From: Betaproteobacteria bacterium | GTDB taxonomy: Bacteria; Pseudomonadota; Gammaproteobacteria; Burkholderiales; Usitatibacteraceae | Assembly: GCA_016791265.1 (NCBI GenBank) | Contig: JAEUMY010000023.1 | Location: forward strand, 62,001-126,000 | DNA: 64,000 bases | Direction of reading: 5' to 3' | In this document: positions 1 through 8,951 of the stretch, in pieces | Position numbering within the stretch: the stretch's first letter is position 1 | Layout: each line of letters opens with the position of its first letter | Notes under the pieces: generated by a model | Database searches by the model: none | Seen by the model: the letters and a program-made list of their open reading frames with translations, nothing else | Told to the model about the DNA's origin: nothing | Position numbers and translations under genes: made by a program

Positions 1-411
1 ATCGTTGCCTGGCAGGTGTTCGGGCGCTACGTGCTGAACGACAGTCCGACCTGGACTGAGAACCTCGCGCTGGTGATCGTGTTGTACGTGACACTGATCG
101 GCGCCGCCGTTGGTGTCCGCGACGCGGGGCATATCGGGATGGATTCCCTGTTAACCCTGGTACCGGAAAGCCCGCGGCGCTACATCAGCATGGTCATTCA
201 GGTGCTGGTGGCCGCGTTTGGCGTTGGCATGGTCTGGAACGGCGCGATCCTTGGTGTCTCGGTCGCACCCTACAAGCTTGCCAATCTCGACCTCTCCGAA
301 GCGTCACGCTACGTTCCGCTGGTGATCTCCGGCGCGCTCATCGTCCTGTTTTCGATCGAGCACCTGATCGCGCTCATCAACCGCACCGAAGTGGAGCCGA
401 CATGGCGCTGA
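1..411 (+). CDS. TRAP transporter small permease (DctQ-like), 5' end outside window
   Basis: The frame is open from base 1, so the true start lies upstream. The visible 136 residues contain hydrophobic segments and the W-x-E region (P-T-W-T-E-N) found after the first helix of DctQ-family subunits. This is the four-helix membrane subunit of a tripartite ATP-independent periplasmic transporter, which bridges the binding protein and the large permease. It overlaps the large permease gene by 10 bases. The substrate-binding protein gene is not in the window, so the substrate cannot be inferred. Confidence 0.85.
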   Translation: MVAWQVFGRYVLNDSPTWTENLALVIVLYVTLIGAAVGVRDAGHIGMDSLLTLVPESPRRYISMVIQVLVAAFGVGMVWNGAILGVSVAPYKLANLDLSEASRYVPLVISGALIVLFSIEHLIALINRTEVEPTWR

Positions 412-1685
412 CCGTCCTCGCCTTGAGCTTCCTGTTCCTGCTCATCCTGGGTGTGCCGGTGGCGTTCGCCATCGGCATCTCCTCCATCTGCGCAATCCTC
501 GTCGAGGGTCTGCCCATCGCCGTGCTGTTCCAGCAGATGATGTCGGGGATGAACGTCTTCTCGTTCCTCGCCATTCCGTTCTTCATTTTCAGCGGCGAGC
601 TCATGCTCCACGGCGGGATCGCGGAACGAATCGTCGCGCTTGCCCGCTCGGTCGTTGGACACATACGTGGCGGGCTCGGCATGTCCAATGTCGTGGCCTG
701 CACGCTGTTCGGTGGCGTGTCCGGCTCGCCGATCGCGGATGTGTCGGCGATGGGTTCGGTGATGATCCCCATGATGAAGAAGGAGGGCTATCACACCGAC
801 TATGCCGTCAACGTGACGACCCATGCCTCGCTGGTGGGTGTTCTCATGCCGACCAGCCACAACATGATCATCTACTCGCTGGCGGCCGGTGGCACGGTTT
901 CCATCAGCGCTCTCATCGCTGCTGGCATCGTGCCCGCGCTGGTGTTGACGGCTTGCATGCTGGCGGCAGCCTATTTCGTCGCCGTGAAGCGTGGCTATCC
1001 CCCGGGCGTGTTTCCAGGCTGGAACGTGATCCTGATCACGCTCGTGGCTTCTCTGCCTGGCCTGCTCATCATCGCCATCATCCTGGTGGGCATACTGTCT
1101 GGCGTATTCACGGCCACCGAGTCGGCAGCTGTGGCGGTGGTGTACTCGATGCTGCTGACGCTGCTTGTGTATCGCAGCATGACCTGGGCCAAGTTTCGTC
1201 ACGCGGCTGCGAAGGCGGTCAAGACGACCGGCGTGGTGTTGCTCCTGATCGGTGTGTCGACCATGTTCCAGTACTTGCTGGCGCTTTACCAGGTCGCCGA
1301 GCTGGCCGGGCAGATGATGGCGTACATCTCGACCAATCCACTGGTCATTTTCCTGATGATCAACATCATCCTGTTCTTGTTGGGCACGTTCATGGACATG
1401 GCGGCGACCATCCTGATCTGCACGCCGATTTTCCTGCCCATCGCGGCGAATCACGGAATGGACCCGGTTCAGTTCGGCATCGTGATGCTGGTGAACTGCG
1501 CGCTGGGATTGAACACGCCGCCCGTTGGTACCACGCAATTTGTCGGGTGCGCCATCGGAGGGATTTCGGTGAGCGAAGTCATGCGTACCATCCTGCCGTT
1601 CTACATCGCGTTGCTAGCCACGCTGTTGGCCGTGACCTATGTGCCAGCCTTCTCGCTCTGGTTGCCAAAACTCTTGATGAGCTGA
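402..1685 (+). CDS. TRAP transporter large permease (DctM-like)
   Basis: A 427-residue, almost wholly hydrophobic protein of the usual DctM length. It begins M-A-L-T-V-L-A-L and has regularly spaced membrane segments to the C-terminus. Recognisable family stretches are G-V-S-G-S-P-I-A-D near residue 105 and L-G-T-F-M-D-M-A-A near residue 327. It forms the ion-coupled channel of a TRAP transporter for a carboxylate-type or related solute. It is translationally coupled to the small subunit and is the last gene of that operon, being followed by about 600 non-coding bases. Confidence 0.93.
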   Translation: MALTVLALSFLFLLILGVPVAFAIGISSICAILVEGLPIAVLFQQMMSGMNVFSFLAIPFFIFSGELMLHGGIAERIVALARSVVGHIRGGLGMSNVVACTLFGGVSGSPIADVSAMGSVMIPMMKKEGYHTDYAVNVTTHASLVGVLMPTSHNMIIYSLAAGGTVSISALIAAGIVPALVLTACMLAAAYFVAVKRGYPPGVFPGWNVILITLVASLPGLLIIAIILVGILSGVFTATESAAVAVVYSMLLTLLVYRSMTWAKFRHAAAKAVKTTGVVLLLIGVSTMFQYLLALYQVAELAGQMMAYISTNPLVIFLMINIILFLLGTFMDMAATILICTPIFLPIAANHGMDPVQFGIVMLVNCALGLNTPPVGTTQFVGCAIGGISVSEVMRTILPFYIALLATLLAVTYVPAFSLWLPKLLMS

Positions 1686-2281
1686 CCCCGGACAAGCATT
1701 TGGGCCAGCCAGGCGTAGCCGCGCTCTCCGTAGCTGTCTGTCGCAGTCTTTGCTCGCCCCGATGGCATGTCCACTTTTTTCCGGCGCGGCCGGTTGCATG
1801 GTCGCCCTATCCAGCGGTCCGGGGCGGCAAGGAGCGCACTCGCCAGGCGCTCTGCACTGCGGGCGAGCATGGCCTAGGCGGATGCATCCCGGCTCGGCAT
1901 GCGATGCAATGTCATTTGCGTTGCGGTTCTCGCTGGTCACGCGCAGGCGATGGATTGTGTCCCCAGTTGCCGGTGATGGCATTCACGCCATCCGCGGCTT
2001 CCGAAAGAGTGGAGCAAATGGCGTCATTAGCGACGCGCATCGGCCTCGCCAGCATGCGTTCCGGATACTGCACATCGGCTGATCGTTGAGGCACGATGAG
2101 TCGGCAATCTTGATGCGGCCGGTCTTGGGCTTCAGAGATTTGCCCGCATGGTAGGCAATCACGAAGCGTGCGCGTTTTGCACTGCACAACGCGCTAACTC
2201 ATTCTGTTAAAATGTAAAATTCTATTTTCAGGGTTCACTTTCGGGCTAGCGCCCCCGAGCCCGACTTCCAGGAGTTTCGTC
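1686..2281. other. Intergenic region after the TRAP operon
   Basis: No convincing gene. Short open frames on both strands lack recognisable domains and codon bias. The last 110 bases turn markedly AT-rich (TTAAAATGTAAAATTCTATTTT around 2206-2227) directly before the fmdB leader and probably hold the promoter of the fmdB-DUF502-aspS operon. Two TAAAAT hexamers (2208 and 2215) could be -10 elements, but no good -35 is spaced correctly. Confidence 0.5.
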
Positions 2282-2584
2282 ATGCCGATCTATGCCTACA
2301 AATGCGCGTCCTGCGGGCATACCGAGGACGTGATGCGCAAGATTTCCGATGCGCCGCTGACCACGTGCACTGCCTGCGGCAAGGACACGTTTGAAAAACA
2401 ACTCACTGCGCCAGGCTTCCAGTTGAAGGGCAGCGGCTGGTATGCCACGGACTTCAAGGGCGGCAACAAACCTGCGGAGACCAAGCCGGATACCAACACC
2501 GATACCAAGACTGACAAGCCCGCCGAGGTGGCCGCGACCGCGCCTGCGTGCGGTGCGGGCGCATGCCCAGCCTGCACTGACTGA
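2282..2584 (+). CDS. FmdB-family zinc ribbon protein
   Basis: A 100-residue protein with two Cys-x-x-Cys knuckles (C8/C11 and C29/C32), the signature of the FmdB/CxxC_CXXC_SSSS zinc ribbon. After the ribbon the chain turns Lys/Thr/Asp-rich and ends in an extra Cys-rich tail (C-G-A-G-A-C-P-A-C). The Shine-Dalgarno CAGGAG lies 8 bases before the ATG. These proteins are thought to be small regulators, but no molecular role is firmly established. It is the first gene of a run with DUF502 and aspS. Confidence 0.9.
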   Translation: MPIYAYKCASCGHTEDVMRKISDAPLTTCTACGKDTFEKQLTAPGFQLKGSGWYATDFKGGNKPAETKPDTNTDTKTDKPAEVAATAPACGAGACPACTD

Positions 2585-2600
2585 CCAGCCTCTCATTCCC

Positions 2601-3290
2601 ATGCTCAACCACTTCCAGCGTGGCTTCATGGCCAGCATGCGCCGCTACTTCGTGGCGGGCCTGCTGATCTGGATTCCGCTCGGCATCACCATCTGGGTGC
2701 TGTCTCTGCTCATCGGATTGATGGACCAGTCGCTGTTGCTGATTCCGGTGGCATGGCGGACGGAGTCCTGGGCCGGTGTTCACATTCCCGGCATGGGCGT
2801 CATCCTCACGGTCGTCACCATCCTCATCACGGGTGCGCTCGCCGCCAATTTCTTCGGCCGCAAGCTGCTTGCCGTCTGGGATGGCATCCTGCATCGCATT
2901 CCCATCGTGCGCTCCGTGTACGGCGGCGTGAAGCAGATCAGCGACACGCTGTTTTCGCCCGAGGGCAAAGCGTTCAGGAAAGCCGTCCTGGTGCGCTGGC
3001 CGCACCCTGGCAGCTGGACCGTGGCGCTGCTCACCGGCGAGCCGGAACATGAGGTCACCGACCACCTCGGCCACGACCAGGTCGCCGTCTTCGTCCCGAC
3101 CACGCCCAACATCACGGCGGGGTTTTTTCTCATCCTGCCGAAGAGCGAGGTCGTCGAACTCAAGATGACCGTGGACGAAGCGTTGAAGTACATCATCTCG
3201 ATGGGGGTGGCCGAGCCCCCCCGCCGCAAGGGAACCGAGCCAGCCGATTTCAAAGGCGCCGGTCCCGACCCCAATCCGAAGCCGTTGTGA
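2601..3290 (+). CDS. DUF502 family inner-membrane protein
   Basis: A 229-residue protein with two strong membrane segments at about residues 20-42 and 60-85, then a soluble domain. The [15 protein letters not shown] segment and [13 protein letters not shown] are typical of DUF502. The ATG at 2601 follows the fmdB stop by 16 bases; a second in-frame ATG at 2628 would also fit. DUF502 proteins sit next to aspS in many betaproteobacteria, but their function is unknown. Confidence 0.9.
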   Translation: MLNHFQRGFMASMRRYFVAGLLIWIPLGITIWVLSLLIGLMDQSLLLIPVAWRTESWAGVHIPGMGVILTVVTILITGALAANFFGRKLLAVWDGILHRIPIVRSVYGGVKQISDTLFSPEGKAFRKAVLVRWPHPGSWTVALLTGEPEHEVTDHLGHDQVAVFVPTTPNITAGFFLILPKSEVVELKMTVDEALKYIISMGVAEPPRRKGTEPADFKGAGPDPNPKPL

Positions 3291-3334
3291 TCGTAGTCTG
3301 ATCGCAACGGCGACTTCGGAACACAACACCCCCT

Positions 3335-3346
3335 ACGAATATTCGC
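3335..3346. repeat. Interspersed palindrome, one mismatch (ACGAATATTCGC)
   Basis: Intergenic copy between DUF502 and aspS, 42 bases before the aspS ATG. The first base is A instead of G. Confidence 0.85.
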
Positions 3347-3387
3347 ATTGCGCCCCGGCGCGATGCATTGCATTGCAAGGACCCCTC

Positions 3388-5187
3388 ATGCGTACCAACT
3401 ACTGCGGCCTCATCGACACCCAATATCTCGGCCAGACCGTCACGGTCATGGGCTGGGCCCACCGACGACGTGACCACGGCGGCGTCATCTTCATCGACCT
3501 GCGTGACAGGGAAGGCCTGGTGCAGGTCGTGGCCGACACCGAGGCGACGCCATCACCCACGCCGACGGAAACATTCAAGAACGCCGACAGCGTGCGCAAC
3601 GAGTTCGTGCTGAGAGTCACCGGCCTGGTCCGTGCCCGACCCGAAGGCATGGTCAATCCCAATCTCAAGAGCGGCGGCATCGAAATCCTGGCGCAGGAAC
3701 TAGAAGTGCTGAACACCTGCGCCACGCCGCCATTCCTGATGGATGACGACAACATCTCCGAAACCGTGCGTCTGGAAAACCGCGTGCTCGATCTCCGCCG
3801 CCCGGCCATGCAGCACAACCTGCGCCTGCGCCATCGCGTGGCCAGCGCCACGCGCCGCTATCTCGACGCCAACGGCTTCGTCGACGTGGAAACACCGGTG
3901 CTGTACAAGTCCACGCCGGAAGGTGCGCGCGAGTTCCTCGTGCCGTCGCGCATCCACGATGGCCAGTTCTACGCGCTGCCGCAGAGCCCGCAGCTTTTCA
4001 AGCAGATGCTGATGATCGCGGGCTACGACCGCTATTACCAGATCACCAAGTGCTTCCGTGACGAGGACCTGCGCGCTGATCGCCAGCCGGAATTCACCCA
4101 GATCGACTGCGAGACCTCGTTCCTCAGCGAACAGGAAATCCGCGATGTCTTCGAGGGCCTCATCCGCACGGTGTTCAAGGACGTGCTGGACGTGGAGTTC
4201 CCCAAGCTGCCCGTTTACACCTACGCGGAAGTCATGCGTGACTACGGCGTGGACAAGCCCGACCTGCGCATTCCGCTCAAGTTCACCGAACTCACGGACC
4301 TCATGAAGACGGTCGACTTCAAAGTCTTCCGTGCAGCAGCGGATCTGCCGAACGGGCGCGTGGCCGCGCTCCGTATCCCGGGCGGCGCCGGCCTGCTTTC
4401 GCGCAAGGAGATCGATGACTACACGACGTTCGTCGGTATCTACGGCGCGAAGGGGCTTGCGTACATCAAGGTCAACGACGCCACCAAGTTCAACGAGGAA
4501 GGCCTGCAGAGCCCCATCGTGAAATTCCTGAAGCCCGATTCGCTGCAGGCCATCATCGAGCGCACGGGCGCGCAGACGGGTGATCTCATCTTCTTCGCCG
4601 CGGACAAGGAGAGCGTGGTCAATGACTCGCTGGGCGCATTGCGCGCCAAAGTGGGCCATGAGAAGGGCTTCGCCGAGAAGGGCTGGAAGCCCCTGTGGGT
4701 GGTCGACTTCCCCATGTTCGAATTCAACGAGGACACCAAGACCTGGGCCGCGCGTCACCATCCCTTCACCGCGCCCAAGGACGGACACGAGGAATATCTC
4801 GCCACTGATCCGGGACGCGCCATTGCCAAAGCCTACGACATGGTGCTGAACGGCTGGGAACTGGGCGGCGGCTCGGTGCGTATCCATCGCCAGGACGTGC
4901 AGGCCAAGGTGTTCGATGCACTCGGCATTTCGGCGGCAGATCAGGAACGCAAGTTCGGCTTCCTGCTGAAGCAGCTCAAGTTCGGCGCGCCACCGCACGG
5001 CGGCATCGCGTTCGGTCTGGATCGTCTGTCGGCCATGATGGCGGGCGTGGAGCAGATTCGCGATGTGATCGCCTTCCCCAAGACCCAGCGCGGCCAAGAT
5101 TTGCTGGTGGAGACGCCCACGCCGGTGACGGAGCAGCAATTGCGCGACTTGCACATCAAGTTGCGCAATCCGGTGAAGGTGGAGTGA
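3388..5187 (+). CDS. aspS: Aspartyl-tRNA synthetase
   Basis: A 599-residue class II aminoacyl-tRNA synthetase of the bacterial type: N-terminal OB-fold anticodon-binding domain, catalytic core, and an inserted GAD domain around residues 290-420. Motif 2 is visible in [18 protein letters not shown], and motif 3 ends in G-I-A-F-G-L-D-R-L. It charges tRNA-Asp in the cytosol. The ATG at 3388 is preferred over one at 3373 because it follows an AAGGA ribosome site and gives the conserved M-R-T-N-Y-C-G start. The next gene begins 4 bases after its stop. Confidence 0.98.
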   Translation: MRTNYCGLIDTQYLGQTVTVMGWAHRRRDHGGVIFIDLRDREGLVQVVADTEATPSPTPTETFKNADSVRNEFVLRVTGLVRARPEGMVNPNLKSGGIEILAQELEVLNTCATPPFLMDDDNISETVRLENRVLDLRRPAMQHNLRLRHRVASATRRYLDANGFVDVETPVLYKSTPEGAREFLVPSRIHDGQFYALPQSPQLFKQMLMIAGYDRYYQITKCFRDEDLRADRQPEFTQIDCETSFLSEQEIRDVFEGLIRTVFKDVLDVEFPKLPVYTYAEVMRDYGVDKPDLRIPLKFTELTDLMKTVDFKVFRAAADLPNGRVAALRIPGGAGLLSRKEIDDYTTFVGIYGAKGLAYIKVNDATKFNEEGLQSPIVKFLKPDSLQAIIERTGAQTGDLIFFAADKESVVNDSLGALRAKVGHEKGFAEKGWKPLWVVDFPMFEFNEDTKTWAARHHPFTAPKDGHEEYLATDPGRAIAKAYDMVLNGWELGGGSVRIHRQDVQAKVFDALGISAADQERKFGFLLKQLKFGAPPHGGIAFGLDRLSAMMAGVEQIRDVIAFPKTQRGQDLLVETPTPVTEQQLRDLHIKLRNPVKVE

Positions 5188-5190
5188 TCC

Positions 5191-6120
5191 ATGACGATCG
5201 CACTGATCGTACACGGTGGCGCCGGAAAGTGGCGTCCGGGCTCAGATGATGAGGCCATCGCCGGCGTGAAAGCGGCGGTGGAAGTGGGCCGCGGAATTCT
5301 CGCTGATGGCGGTTCCGCGCTGGATGCGGCCTGTGCCGCCGCTGTCGTGCTGGAAGACAATCCGATTTTCAACGCCGGCACCGGCGGCACGCTCAACTTC
5401 GATGGCTTTGTCGAGCTGGATGCATGTCTGATGGAGGGCGAATATTCGCAAGTCGGCGCCGTCTCCGGATTGCAGCGCGTGAAGAATCCCATCCTGGTCG
5501 CCCGCAAGGTGATGGAGGAGACGGACCACTGCATGCTCACCGGCGAAGGCGCGCTCCGCTTCGCGCGCACGATGGGGTTTCCCGACCACGACCCCATCAC
5601 ACCCGAGCGCCGCCGCGATTGGGAGGACAAGAAAGCCAAGCTCGATGAAAACATGCAGGAGCGCGCGTTCAAGACGCGCCGCTTTCTGAAGCAGCATCCC
5701 GAGTACGCCGGCGGCACCATCGGCGTGGTGGCGCTGGATGAGAAGGGTGTGCTGGCCGCCGCCACCTCCACCGGCGGCTACACGCTGAAGCTCGCAGGCC
5801 GCGTCGGCGACTCGCCGATTCCGGGTGCCGGCAACTATGCGGACAAGGTGGTCGGTGCTTCCGCCACCGGCACGGGCGAATACGTGATGCGTACCCTTGC
5901 AACGCGCCAGATCGCCGACTACGTGCGCGGCGGCATGAAACTGGACGCGGCGATGTCGCGCATGCTTGATGAGCTGGGACGCGACTACAACGCGGATGTG
6001 GGCTTCATCGCGATTGACGCGATGGGCAACGTGGCGGCGCAGCATCGCACCGAGTCGATGCCGCATGCGTGGTTTGTCGGCGATGGCGGGATTGTCGCCC
6101 GTGCAAGAGTTCCGCAATGA
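5191..6120 (+). CDS. iaaA: Isoaspartyl peptidase / type 2 L-asparaginase (Ntn-hydrolase)
   Basis: A 309-residue plant-type asparaginase precursor. The Ntn nucleophile is Thr176 in G-G-T-I-G-V-V-A-L-D, where autocleavage creates alpha and beta subunits. The N-terminal H-G-G-A-G and the N-A-G-T-G-G-T-L-N stretch are family signatures. It removes isoaspartyl residues from peptides and hydrolyses asparagine. It is coupled to aspS (3-base gap) and overlaps the next gene by 4 bases (ATGA). The palindrome copy at 5438 encodes E-Y-S-Q in the variable loop between M-E-G and G-A-V-S-G. Confidence 0.95.
   Translation: MTIALIVHGGAGKWRPGSDDEAIAGVKAAVEVGRGILADGGSALDAACAAAVVLEDNPIFNAGTGGTLNFDGFVELDACLMEGEYSQVGAVSGLQRVKNPILVARKVMEETDHCMLTGEGALRFARTMGFPDHDPITPERRRDWEDKKAKLDENMQERAFKTRRFLKQHPEYAGGTIGVVALDEKGVLAAATSTGGYTLKLAGRVGDSPIPGAGNYADKVVGASATGTGEYVMRTLATRQIADYVRGGMKLDAAMSRMLDELGRDYNADVGFIAIDAMGNVAAQHRTESMPHAWFVGDGGIVARARVPQ
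5438..5449. repeat. Interspersed palindrome GCGAATATTCGC
   Basis: Inside iaaA, read as G-E-Y-S-Q; it falls in a loop that varies in the family. Confidence 0.95.
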
Positions 6121-6455
6121 ACCCGGATTCTCTTCTGGCCCCGGTTGAAGCCCAGCTCGCCGCCTACAACGCGCAGGATGTCGATGCCTTCGTTGCGTGC
6201 TTCGCCGAAGATGTCGTGATCGAAGATGGTGCAGGCACGATCATCTCCACCGGGCGGGCCGTCATGCGCGAGAACTATGCGCGCATGTTCGCGGCTCATC
6301 CGCTAAATCGCGCCGAGATTGTGCATCGCATCGTGCAAGGCCGGTACATCGTGGACCATGAGCGCATCACCGGGCGCACGCCCGAGCCTTACTTCGCCGT
6401 CGCGATCTATCGCGTGGAAGAGGGCCTGATCCACCACGTGCGCTTTCTGCGCTGA
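6117..6455 (+). CDS. NTF2-like / SnoaL-type small protein
   Basis: A 112-residue protein with the cone-like NTF2 pattern: an N-terminal helix (V-E-A-Q-L-A-A-Y-N-A-Q-D-V-D-A-F), then C-F-A-E-D-V-V-I-E-D-G, and a C-terminal sheet with a Tyr/His-rich end. The start ATG overlaps the iaaA stop as ATGA, so it is translated in that operon. NTF2-like folds serve as small enzymes or binding proteins; the ligand here cannot be predicted. Confidence 0.85.
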   Translation: MNPDSLLAPVEAQLAAYNAQDVDAFVACFAEDVVIEDGAGTIISTGRAVMRENYARMFAAHPLNRAEIVHRIVQGRYIVDHERITGRTPEPYFAVAIYRVEEGLIHHVRFLR

Positions 6456-6711
6456 GTTGGTGCATAGGGCGCGGCTTTCGCGCGGCATGCGGATTGCTTG
6501 GTCGGAGAGTATCAGGCTGCTGAGAACCGTCGCGAGCGGGTCGCGTCTCATACGACGAGTCTGCCCGGAGAGCCAACTGTGCTCGATGCGCAGATCGCAC
6601 CGCAGGACCAAATTAGGCCCGCACGGTAGGTTGGAAGCAGTCTGTGGAGGCTTGCTAGCCGGCTGTCAATAGAGTGAAATGACACTGTGACAGTCTGGCG
6701 GGAGAACATCC

Positions 6712-7626
6712 ATGCTCGTACTCTGTCGATTCACTTCGCCCCTGCAGTCCGGGGCCAGCCGCGCCGGCCAGCTTTGGCTGGCGCTGGCTGCACTGCTGGT
6801 CATCGGCTGGATCATCCACCGCTGGCCCGCTGCGACGCTGCCCGTTGCCAGTGAGGTGCGTCAAGCGCCACGCAGCACCGCACCGTCCATGCACAGGTCA
6901 AGCCAGTCGCTCCGCCACACGACGCCGATGCACGCCGATCTCGGCTCGCTCATCACCGCCGCGCGCGAAACCACCGCCGTCGGCAGCCACTACCGCGCGT
7001 TGCGTGCGCTGGACTTCTGCGCCCGGCAGGCGCGCCACATGCTGGATGATCGAAATCACGACGCGTTGGACACATCGGTGTTCGCCGATCCGCGTCAGGC
7101 GCTTGCGCTCATGCGGATTCGCAGTCTCTGCGCACGCGATGCCGGGACGGCGACGCTCGACTACTACGCGCTCGCGGAAGAAGGGCTGGAGCGTCCGGAC
7201 CCGGTGCTGTCTCTCGCACTGCGCTTGGAGCGCCTGTCGGCCGCGCCACATGAAAGCGCCGACTTGCAGGATGCCGCGACGCGCCGCGATCTCATCACGC
7301 GAATATTCGCAACCGACGAGCCCGCGCTGTTCGGCGATCTCGCCAACGAGCTGGCATTGCTGGCGCCGCGACTCAGCTTCACTGTGGCAGGCGTGGAAGT
7401 GGAGCAGGACGCGCACGAAGCACTCATCGCCGCGCTGCGCGATCTGGCCTGCGGCAACGCGGGCTGTTTCGACTCGCGCGAGCAGTTGCTGCGTTGCGCC
7501 GCCGCCGCGCAATGCGATCCAGCGACGGACGGCGCGCCCATGTCCTGGCAGCGCACGCGCTTTCTCGCCTTGTTGCAGTTCAGTGGCGGTCGCGTGCTCG
7601 ACTTCAGCTACCGTCCCGTTGCCTGA
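6712..7626 (+). CDS. Hypothetical single-pass membrane-anchored protein
   Basis: 304 residues with one hydrophobic segment near residues 20-35 (L-W-L-A-L-A-A-L-L-V-I-G-W-I-I), then a long, mostly helical, Ala/Arg/Leu-rich region containing several Cys. A GGGAGA ribosome site precedes the ATG. I do not recognise a domain. A 256-base gap separates it from the preceding operon, so it probably has its own promoter. Codon use looks native. Confidence 0.75.
   Translation: MLVLCRFTSPLQSGASRAGQLWLALAALLVIGWIIHRWPAATLPVASEVRQAPRSTAPSMHRSSQSLRHTTPMHADLGSLITAARETTAVGSHYRALRALDFCARQARHMLDDRNHDALDTSVFADPRQALALMRIRSLCARDAGTATLDYYALAEEGLERPDPVLSLALRLERLSAAPHESADLQDAATRRDLITRIFATDEPALFGDLANELALLAPRLSFTVAGVEVEQDAHEALIAALRDLACGNAGCFDSREQLLRCAAAAQCDPATDGAPMSWQRTRFLALLQFSGGRVLDFSYRPVA
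7299..7310. repeat. Interspersed palindrome GCGAATATTCGC
   Basis: Inside the hypothetical gene at 6712, read as T-R-I-F-A, using the CGA and ATA codons. Confidence 0.95.
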
Positions 7627-7689
7627 CACTGTCGCGCTGGTGACGCGCAATTGCCGTATGCTCACGGCGTCTCCCCTCGCCCCGCATCC

Positions 7690-8139
7690 GTGCGCCACAA
7701 GATTCCCGTCTCAACACTCGTCGTCATCCACACCCGCGATCTCGACGTGCTGCTCCTGGAGCGCGCGGATCGTCCCGGCTATTGGCAAAGCGTGACGGGC
7801 AGTCAGGACGAAGGCGAGACGCTCATCCAGACCGCCATTCGCGAAGTGAGCGAGGAGACCGGTCTGGATGCGAACAAGCATGATCTCGCGGACTGGAACA
7901 CGCGAAACGTCTATGAAATCTTTCCCATCTGGCGTCATCGCTATCCGCCCGGCGTCACCCACAACACCGAGCATGTGTTCGGGCTCACCGTGCCGCGCGA
8001 TGCGAATATTCGCATCGCCCCGGGCGAGCATCTCGGCTTCGTCTGGCTGCCGCACGAGGAAGCCGCCGCGAAGTGCTTCTCCTGGACCAATCGTGATGCC
8101 ATTCTGGCATTGCCCACCCGGCTGACAGGTGACCTGTGA
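7690..8139 (+). CDS. nudB: Dihydroneopterin triphosphate diphosphatase (NUDIX)
   Basis: About 149 residues. The Nudix box is complete: G-S-Q-D-E-G-E, then R-E-V-S-E-E-T-G-L. The segment P-G-Y-W-Q-S-V-T-G-S is characteristic of NudB, which removes pyrophosphate from dihydroneopterin triphosphate in folate synthesis. The GTG at 7690 gives the family-like start V-R-H-K-I-P-V-S; a TTG at 7651 would add 13 residues. nudB lies after aspS in many proteobacteria. The stop overlaps the next start as GTGA. Confidence 0.88.
   Translation: MRHKIPVSTLVVIHTRDLDVLLLERADRPGYWQSVTGSQDEGETLIQTAIREVSEETGLDANKHDLADWNTRNVYEIFPIWRHRYPPGVTHNTEHVFGLTVPRDANIRIAPGEHLGFVWLPHEEAAAKCFSWTNRDAILALPTRLTGDL
8002..8013. repeat. 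Interspersed palindrome GCGAATATTCGC
   Basis: Inside nudB, read as D-A-N-I-R-I. Confidence 0.95.
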
Positions 8140-8951
8140 CGGGGGGGGATCGCGAGCCTGGTGAAGCTACCGCTGGTGTCGATGACACCGCTCACCTGTC
8201 ACCCGTCACCCGCCCCCTGACCTTGGCCAGCCACAACATCCACAAGGGGCTGTCGCATTTCAACCGGCGCGTGATTCTGGACGAACTGAAGAGCGGCCTG
8301 CACTCGCTGAAACCCGACATCGTGTTTTTGCAAGAGGTGCAGGGCCAGCGCTCAGCACCGGTGCGCCGGCATCACGGGCCGCCGGTCGTGCAGCATGAAT
8401 TTCTGCGTGGCGATGTCTACTCCGACGTGGTCTACGGTCAGAACGCGACCTATGACAAGGGGCACCACGGCAACGCGGTGCTATCGCGCTTTCCGGTGCT
8501 GGACTGGGAGAACATCGACATCTCGCATCACCGCATGGAGTCACGCGGCCTCTTGCACACGCGGGTGCGGGTGCCGGGCTGGCCGCCGCTGCATGCGGTG
8601 TGCGTACACCTGGGTCTTTTCGCGAAGAGCCGCCGATTTCAGATGAACCTTATCGCCGAGCGTATCGATGAACACATTCCCGAGCGGGAGCCGCTCATCC
8701 TCGCGGGTGATTTCAACGACTGGCGCGGCGAGCTCTCGACGGTGCTGGAGCGTGAGCTGGGCATCCATGAGGCATTCGCCGCGCTGCATGGCAGCCATGC
8801 GCGCACCTTTCCAGCGCGCCTGCCCATGTTGCCGCTGGATCGCATCTACGTGCGTGGCCTCAAGGTGACGCGCGCGGAGGTGTTGGGCGATGCGCACTGG
8901 GCGAAGCTCTCCGATCATGCGGGGCTCTTCGCGGAGGTGGCGCTTGGCTGA
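8136..8951 (+). CDS. Endonuclease/exonuclease/phosphatase family protein
   Basis: 271 residues from a GTG that overlaps the nudB stop. The metal-dependent phosphoesterase motifs appear in order: S-H-N-I-H-K-G (about residue 31), L-Q-E-V-Q-G, G-D-F-N-D-W, D-R-I-Y-V-R-G and S-D-H-A-G-L near the C-terminus. The first 28 residues are not family-like, so a downstream non-ATG start is possible. Its place directly before clsB suggests a phospholipid-related or nuclease role, but the substrate is unknown. Confidence 0.88.
   Translation: MTGGDREPGEATAGVDDTAHLSPVTRPLTLASHNIHKGLSHFNRRVILDELKSGLHSLKPDIVFLQEVQGQRSAPVRRHHGPPVVQHEFLRGDVYSDVVYGQNATYDKGHHGNAVLSRFPVLDWENIDISHHRMESRGLLHTRVRVPGWPPLHAVCVHLGLFAKSRRFQMNLIAERIDEHIPEREPLILAGDFNDWRGELSTVLERELGIHEAFAALHGSHARTFPARLPMLPLDRIYVRGLKVTRAEVLGDAHWAKLSDHAGLFAEVALG

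Noticed and set aside
309-1538. Long open frame antisense to the TRAP large permease
   Set aside because: It is His/Arg/Gln-rich, mirrors the codon bias of the real gene and has no domain; typical GC-rich shadow.
953-2089. 378-codon plus-strand frame overlapping the permease end
   Set aside because: Out of frame with the conserved permease and without recognisable protein features.
1983-2189. 68-codon minus-strand frame with K-S-L-K-P-K-T-G-R
   Set aside because: No recognisable family; could be a gene fragment, but I cannot support it.
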